A stretch of 64,000 nt of DNA from Muscardinus avellanarius (lineage: Eukaryota > Chordata > Mammalia > Rodentia > Gliridae). Every line of letters begins with the position of its first letter. The stretch's first letter is position 1. The DNA is taken from NCBI GenBank assembly GCA_963383645.1, contig OY726571.1:78718476-78782475 (forward strand), written 5' to 3'. The notes under the pieces are model-generated. The model had not been told where the DNA came from and did not search any database. It saw only the letters and a program-made list of their open reading frames with translations. A program made the translations under genes and the position numbers. Positions 59,035-64,000 of the stretch are shown piece after piece.

Positions 59035-59927
59035 CTGTCTTTCTTTATCAAGTATAAAGAAAGAGTGCAAAATACAGATTTTGTTTCTATTTGTTCTTTG
59101 ACCTTCTCTCTTTACCCCAAGAGCCAGAAGCGGAGGAGATCAGGACAGTTATGAAATTTTGCTTAATCTCTTACTTTTGGGGCCACTGAAACCATGTTGC
59201 AAATTGCAAGATATTTAAGCTTCAAGACTGCTGGGAATGACTAACAGAAGGTTAGATTATTTTTCCTCTTCTGTGCACTAAGCTGTTTGGAAGTTGGACT
59301 TGCATCTCTCATGCACTGTATATTTAAAATCTCTTTCCCTTTTAGGCTCTAACAAAACATTTATATAAATTCTTTTCTATCCAAACAGATTGAAGCTTGC
59401 AATCTCTGTCTTGTTTAAAAGTAAGATAGTCAGGATTCCAGATTTAGACAGGAAAAAAAGTATACCATTTTTTTTTTAATAAAAAAGAATTTTTTTTCTG
59501 GGCTATTTTGGGGTTGGCTCTCTTTTTACAAAAACAGCCTGATGTTTATGCTTGGAGATGAAACTTAGCTGCCCACACTCCACCCGTTTGCTTTACAACG
59601 TACCCAAAGACAGAGGCTTTTTTCCAGAAGAAAATGTATCTGCGGAATTTATCTAGAGATCCTGTTTCCTTGGTGCTCACATATACTCTGCATGTAGGAA
59701 GCTCACGTAATCAGTTTTATAAGATGACCCATTTTCCCCCCTCTCCTGTATCTCCTGGTGTCTGTGGTTTTAATAGATCTTTTCAAGAGGAAGATTTCTG
59801 ATAGGCCTTTTTAAGGTAATCTGAAAGTCCATCAGGAGAAAAATTAAAGCAATGTGTACTGAAGAATACTTTGATTTTTTTCATTCTTAATTATATGCCC
59901 TCTGTGCTGAAGCTGCAGCTTCTTTCT

Positions 59928-59974
<47 letters not shown>

Positions 59975-60695
59975 TGAAAGCAGTCATCCTGCTTTTTTGA
60001 TTTGAAATTAATTTTTGTAAGAAAGTACTATTATATCACAAGTAAACAAGCTTAGCTGCTTAAGTAAGGAAGAGGGAGGGATGAGGTAGATTCCAGTAGA
60101 CTTGTAACACTGAATTTCTTGGACTATCAAAAGGCAAGAGGAAATTTACTTGGAGATTTTTTTTTATTTAGGTTTTTAGGCAGAACAATTTAGATACATA
60201 TACTTTCAAATAGTGAATTTTTTTTTTTTTTTTTTTACTTACACAAGAAACTACAGTAGAATAAAAACCAGGAAAATCCTCTAATGGTTCAAAGAGCCCA
60301 GAAATCCATCAATCTCCTTTAAAAAAAAATTTCAACAGTGTTTACATTTCTGCATGTAAATATAGCTCATCAAGATAAAATAGAGTATATTGTCTGATTT
60401 TGTAAGAAATAGACCACACCCTCACCAGCTTTGAGTTTCCAAAGTAGCATTTGTTGTAAAGGTTTCCAGCAATACTAACAATCTTTTATCACTGAGAAAA
60501 ACATCAGTTTATATTTGTTGAATAAAATATTACCCTGTATGCTAATCTTTCCAGAATGAGGCATTTTTAATAATAGTTATACGTTTTGACTTATCTTCAG
60601 TATTCTCCTTAAGTCAACTTGCAATCAAATATTTAAGTACAGATATTTAAAAAGAAAATATTACTCTAAAATCACTTAAATAAGAACAAACATTT
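59035..60695. other. Unassigned; contains (TG)n 59931-59972 and T20 60219-60236
   Basis: AT-rich with long T tracts. No gene or SINE recognised. Confidence 0.45.
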
Positions 60696-60699
60696 TTTA

Positions 60700-60882
60700 G
60701 TGTGTATGGTACTAGATACTGAACCCAGGAACTCTATCACTGAGGTACATCCCAATCCATTTATGTGTCTTATTTTGAGACAGTGTCTCCTTAAATTGAC
60801 GAAGCTGGCCTCAGACTCACAATCCTCCTGCCTTAGCCTCCTGAGTAACTGGGAGTATAGGCCTGTGCCACGGTGCCCAGCC
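60700..60882 (-). repeat. B1-dID SINE, old copy
   Basis: ID half 'tactgaacccaggaactcta', short linker 'tcttattttgagacagtgtc', B1 'gccttagcctcctgagtaac', head 'cacggtgcccagcc'. Confidence 0.87.
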
Positions 60883-60889
60883 ATAAGGA

Positions 60890-61845
60890 AAAATTGTTTC
60901 AACATTCTTTAAACCACAGGTGCCTGGTTTATATAAAATATAGCCCGTGTCCAGGTGTACAATCAGATAGAATTTTTACTGTTTGATTAAAAATAAACGA
61001 ATAACATTGAGTTGCTCATTATAATCTTACTTGATTTTTTTAGCTTAAGAATTTTTTATTGTTTTAACTTTCTTCCCTTACCTGAAGTAAGCATACCACC
61101 CACCCAAAGCAAAAACAAACCAACAAAAGCATATTTTAAAATGTCTTTGTTCTAATTTAGCTACGTCTCAGCTTAAAATCCTAGATATTCATTTAGGCAA
61201 TGTATGTCAATATTTATTTCATCCTTTGCCATAGATTAAAAAAAAAAAGTCAAAGGATCCAGCACACCCTCGCATTGCATCTATCATTTATTTCTTAGGT
61301 AAGTATTTTCTTTCTGTTCACACATGAGGCCAGTTTCTCCAGTTATAAGGTTCAACATAGACCGCTGAGCTTTGGGAATTGTTGGGAAAACTGTCAAGGG
61401 ACTAAAGCAGAGCGTTTTCATGGGGCACTGAGCTTAGTTCAGTGTTGGGCTAAACAGTTTTCCTTACTGTGTCTGCCAACGTCACCTAATTGCTGTAACT
61501 TAGAGAAAAAGAGGGTGATCTTACTACAAGTTGCTTGGAGAAATCAGCCCTTCTGATCTCACGAACCATCTCAATGCTTTTATCCTATGGAAGGTCTAGC
61601 TGGAAGTCCTACTGGGTATTTTATGAAGTTATGAAAGTACATTGTAACCTAGAGATTTGGGGCATCTTTATTTAGACTACTCATAGTTTGTTGATGCCTT
61701 TATTGAAGGGCCCAAACTGCACGCTTAGACCCTGCCTGACTCCTCTCGACACCTATCGCTTCTCACCCCTTTCACGGGGCCCTCATCACATGCATCCTAG
61801 TAGGCTGAGATCCTGAGAGAGTTCCAGTCTCTCACCCCTTTGTCA
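60890..61845. other. Unassigned, no gene recognised
   Basis: AT-rich left part, no named repeat. Confidence 0.4.
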
Positions 61846-61849
61846 TCTG

Positions 61850-61922
61850 TGTGCTAGGTGCATAAAGGATGCTTCACAGACATTAGATGATTCATGAATA
61901 AATAAATAAATGAGTGAATTAA
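61850..61922 (+). repeat. L2-type 3' terminus
   Basis: 'gtgtgctaggtgcataaagg', 'atgattcatgaataaataaa', 'taaatgagtgaatt' follow the L2 3' end. Confidence 0.6.
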
Positions 61923-61995
61923 TGCTCATCCAGAAGACACAGTTTCTACAACAATAATGTAGCCTTCTTTTTATAAATTCTTTAAATTATTTTTT

Positions 61996-62323
61996 AGAAA
62001 GGCAGACTGCCACGTGCAGCGCCTCACTTGGACGTGTCTGGAGTCTTGGAAGCGTTGACTACCCTATGTTCTCCTACAAATGGACCTTGAGAGCTTGTTT
62101 GGAGGTTCTAGCAGGGGAGCGCAGCTACTCGTATACCCTTGACCAAAGAACGGTCTTCCTCCATTCGGGGAAGGTCGTCCCCTTCGACCAAGTGCGCAGC
62201 TTCGGGAGGGACACACATGGAGCAGTGAGGGAGGAAGGGGACACCGCCTAGCCAGCTGGATCAGCTGAATCAACCCTGGCGATCAATGGGGCGACATGTC
62301 GCAGCCAGATCGCCCTCACATCC
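61996..62323 (-). pseudogene. RN7SK pseudogene: 7SK snRNA retropseudogene
   Basis: Read on the minus strand, this begins GGATGTGAGGGCGATCTGGC at 62323, the 5' end of 7SK, and continues colinearly to 'GCAGTCTGCCTTTCT' near 61996. Its 328 bases compare with about 331 for the functional RNA. 7SK is a Pol III non-coding RNA that holds P-TEFb inactive through HEXIM and LARP7. Both GATC motifs of the 5' hairpin remain, but two bases are lost in the segment at about 62296, one G is lost in the GGCGGGTGT block, and one base is gained in the CAAGCTTCC block. Many other differences are C-to-T or G-to-A at CpG sites. No Pol III TATA or PSE precedes the 5' end, and the 3' end runs into an A-rich stretch and not a T terminator. 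The flanks 61958-61980 and 62324-62346 are direct repeats (23 bp, 4 mismatches). These are marks of L1-mediated retroposition. The short plus- and minus-strand frames here (62064-62273, 62066-62251) are shadows of the RNA. Confidence 0.93.
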
Positions 62324-62349
62324 TGCAGCCTTCTTTTTGTGGATTCAGC

Positions 62350-62785
62350 CACCATGGTTCAGGGCAGGGGTGGGGACATTTTTTTCTATGAAGGACCAGA
62401 TAGTTGGTATTAGGTCATATGCTATCTATAGCAGTTATTCTCTTCCTTGGTACAGATATAAAGCAGCCATAGGCAACTCATAAATGAATGAAGGTGGCTA
62501 TGTTCCAATCAGACTTTATTTCCAAAAGAGGCAATGGGCCAGATTTTGCCTCTGCACTACAGACCCAAGAATGATCATCACCTGATCAGTGTAATCATTA
62601 TTTTTATATTTGGAAGTGTTTCTGCTGTTCAGGAAGTGTGTGATCTGGCTGTGAGATGTTGGTGCTAACTCTCCTTAATGGGTGGAGTTACCTAGAACAT
62701 TCATTTTGGGGAGTCAGGCATCAGACGTCCTGACTCCCAAGAAACCCAGGCAAGTCTAGAGGTATCCATTTGTATTAGTGAGCAT
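62350..62785. other. Unassigned; possibly old DNA-transposon or LTR text
   Basis: 'ggtcatatgctatctatagc' and 'aatgggccagattttgcctc' look repeat-like (the latter resembles hAT/Charlie-family internal text), but I cannot assign a family. Confidence 0.35.
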
Positions 62786-62789
62786 TTCA

Positions 62790-63125
62790 CACCTGTAATC
62801 TAAAAGACCTGACCACATGAGTTAGAGGAAGGATGATTTATTAGCTTATGATTTGGGGGTTTAGTTCATGTAAGGCTGGAGACCATGGATCTCAGGGCAT
62901 GGTAGCAGGAAGCTCAGAAAGGGAGATCGGAAGACTGTTTTTCACATCATACAGGCTGGAAGCAAGAGTGAGCAAGGGCCGGAGGGACCATTTATGATCC
63001 CCAAGGCTGCAGCCCAGGGATCACCTCTAGCCATACTCTACCAGCCTGGGCCACCACGCAATGGATTGATCTGCCTCAGGACCCAGTTACATCAGCTCTA
63101 GCTACCAACTTGTGAGCTCCTCAAG
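62790..63125. repeat. LTR-like interspersed repeat, diverged
   Basis: 'gatgatttattagcttatga', 'gctggagaccatggatctca' and 'agggcatggtagcaggaagc' resemble the left parts of the repeats at 1715 and 22708. Confidence 0.4.
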
Positions 63126-63436
63126 GGCCATTTTGTTTTTTAACTATAACACCAACATATTTGAAGGACTATGTGTTCATCATTTTACCTTTGATTTTTT
63201 TTTTTTGGCTTGTACTTTAGCATATTCTTGTCCAAGAATGTCATAGAAACAAATTTAAACCAAAGACAAATAAAACAAAAATGACTGCTCTTCTGCCATA
63301 TGGCTATGATTTCATTATTTGAAAAATTATGCTAAGGCTTATCTCCTGCAGAACATTCATCCTAATTCAATGGCTTTTGAGCAACATGTGCCTGGAAGTC
63401 TCCTCCCATCTTGAGTTAATTTAGTGTCCATTGAAT

Positions 63437-63615
63437 TCATTTATTTATTTACTTATTTATTTTATTTATTTTTGGTACTGAGGATTAAACCCGCAGGGGC
63501 ATGCCACCTCTGAGCAACACTTCTAGCCCTTTAAAAAAAAATTTTTTTTTTGAAATAGGATCTTGCTAAGTTGCTAAGGCTGTCCTCAAATCTGTGATCT
63601 TCCTGTCTCAGTCTC
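63437..63615 (-). repeat. B1-dID SINE, 5'-truncated, with (ATTT)n tail
   Basis: Tail 63437-63470, ID half 'gaggattaaacccgcagggg', A8T10 linker, B1 part up to 'gtctcagtctccc'; the B1 head is absent. Confidence 0.87.
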
Positions 63616-63814
63616 CCACCTGATGATTTGTTTAAAGAGCATTTGTTGTCCTTCATCCCCTGGATTCCCTGATTCAGGGCCTTTTTAGTGGCCACATGCC
63701 CCTTGATCATGGGTTTCCAGTGTGGTCAACACTAACTTCTCTCCTGAAAACTCTGAGCACCCCAAACGAAGCACCTTTTAAACTATTATTTCTAACTTTG
63801 ACCTCTCTAATCCA

Positions 63815-63925
63815 CTCCATTAGACTGTAAGCATCACAGGGCAGGAGAACTATGTCTTTGTAAAATGTAATTTTCCTAGCAATGGTTAGAGCTCTATGTG
63901 CTTTCTAAGTACTCAAATATTTGTG
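63815..63925 (+). repeat. L2 LINE 3' end
   Basis: 'ccattagactgtaagcatca', 'cagggcaggagaactatgtc' and 'agtactcaaatatttgtgaa' follow L2 sense order (TAGAATGTAAGCTCCATGAGGGCAGGGA). Confidence 0.8.
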
Positions 63926-64000
63926 AAATAGTGACTGTCACAGGCTGAGGCATTCTGTAGCCTAAGAGTTCATATGACACAAGTCTCTTGGAATTTTGCT

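Noticed and set aside
62066..62273. Short frames on both strands near 62.1 kb
   Set aside because: They are translations of the 7SK copy, a non-coding RNA.

Overview
This window is mammalian nuclear DNA from a region without a recognisable complete protein gene. I infer the squirrel family (Sciuridae). More than twenty short interspersed elements share one layout: a 7SL-derived B1 monomer joined through an A/T-rich linker to a tRNA-derived ID-like half, usually with a poly-A or poly-T tail. That composite (B1-dID) is known from squirrels and dormice. There is no operon structure, no CRISPR array and no prokaryotic signal. Nearly every open frame is a chance frame or runs through a repeat.

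Layout. 1-1.0 kb: unassigned sequence. 1.0-2.7 kb: a MIR, then an old interspersed repeat carrying a ~550-bp homopurine array with several repeat units (GA, 7-mer, 17-mer). 4.3-8.3 kb: antisense L1 debris invaded by SINEs. 8.6-16 kb: more SINEs, antisense L1 pieces, an ID element and an 18-bp perfect hairpin near 13.95 kb. 18-21.3 kb: SINEs and a long inverted repeat (arms about 90 bp, 1.1 kb apart) that includes GATA/TATC microsatellites. 22-23.1 kb: an LTR and an LTR-like repeat. 28.8 kb: a perfect 34-bp tandem duplication. 30.9-32.1 kb: antisense L1 interrupted by a SINE with a perfect 17-bp target duplication. 34.3-35.2 kb: a cluster of SINEs, two of them nearly head to tail. 38-46 kb: MIR, L2 and L1 relics. 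47.45-47.81 kb: a nearly intact solo MaLR-type LTR. 50.0 kb: a possible CR1/L3 tail.

The most gene-like place is 55.4-56.55 kb. A good splice acceptor is followed by a phase-0 open frame of 117 codons with high GC at third positions, a stop, and about 700 bases later an AATAAA. I read this as a candidate 3'-terminal exon (+ strand) of a gene I cannot name; it could also be a non-coding exon. The GC-richer, repeat-poor DNA around it (54.5-59 kb) may hold promoter or enhancer elements.

The clearest RNA feature is at 61,996-62,323 on the minus strand: a nearly full-length copy of 7SK small nuclear RNA. It has a degenerate A-rich tail and ~23-bp flanking direct repeats, so it is an L1-mobilised retropseudogene. 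No previously undescribed system was found. The notable items are structural: the 7SK retrocopy, the candidate exon, the inverted repeat, the homopurine array, the hairpin, and a SINE subtype with a changed ID half. Family names rest on memory of consensus sequences, with no database search; borders are approximate except where direct repeats fix them.
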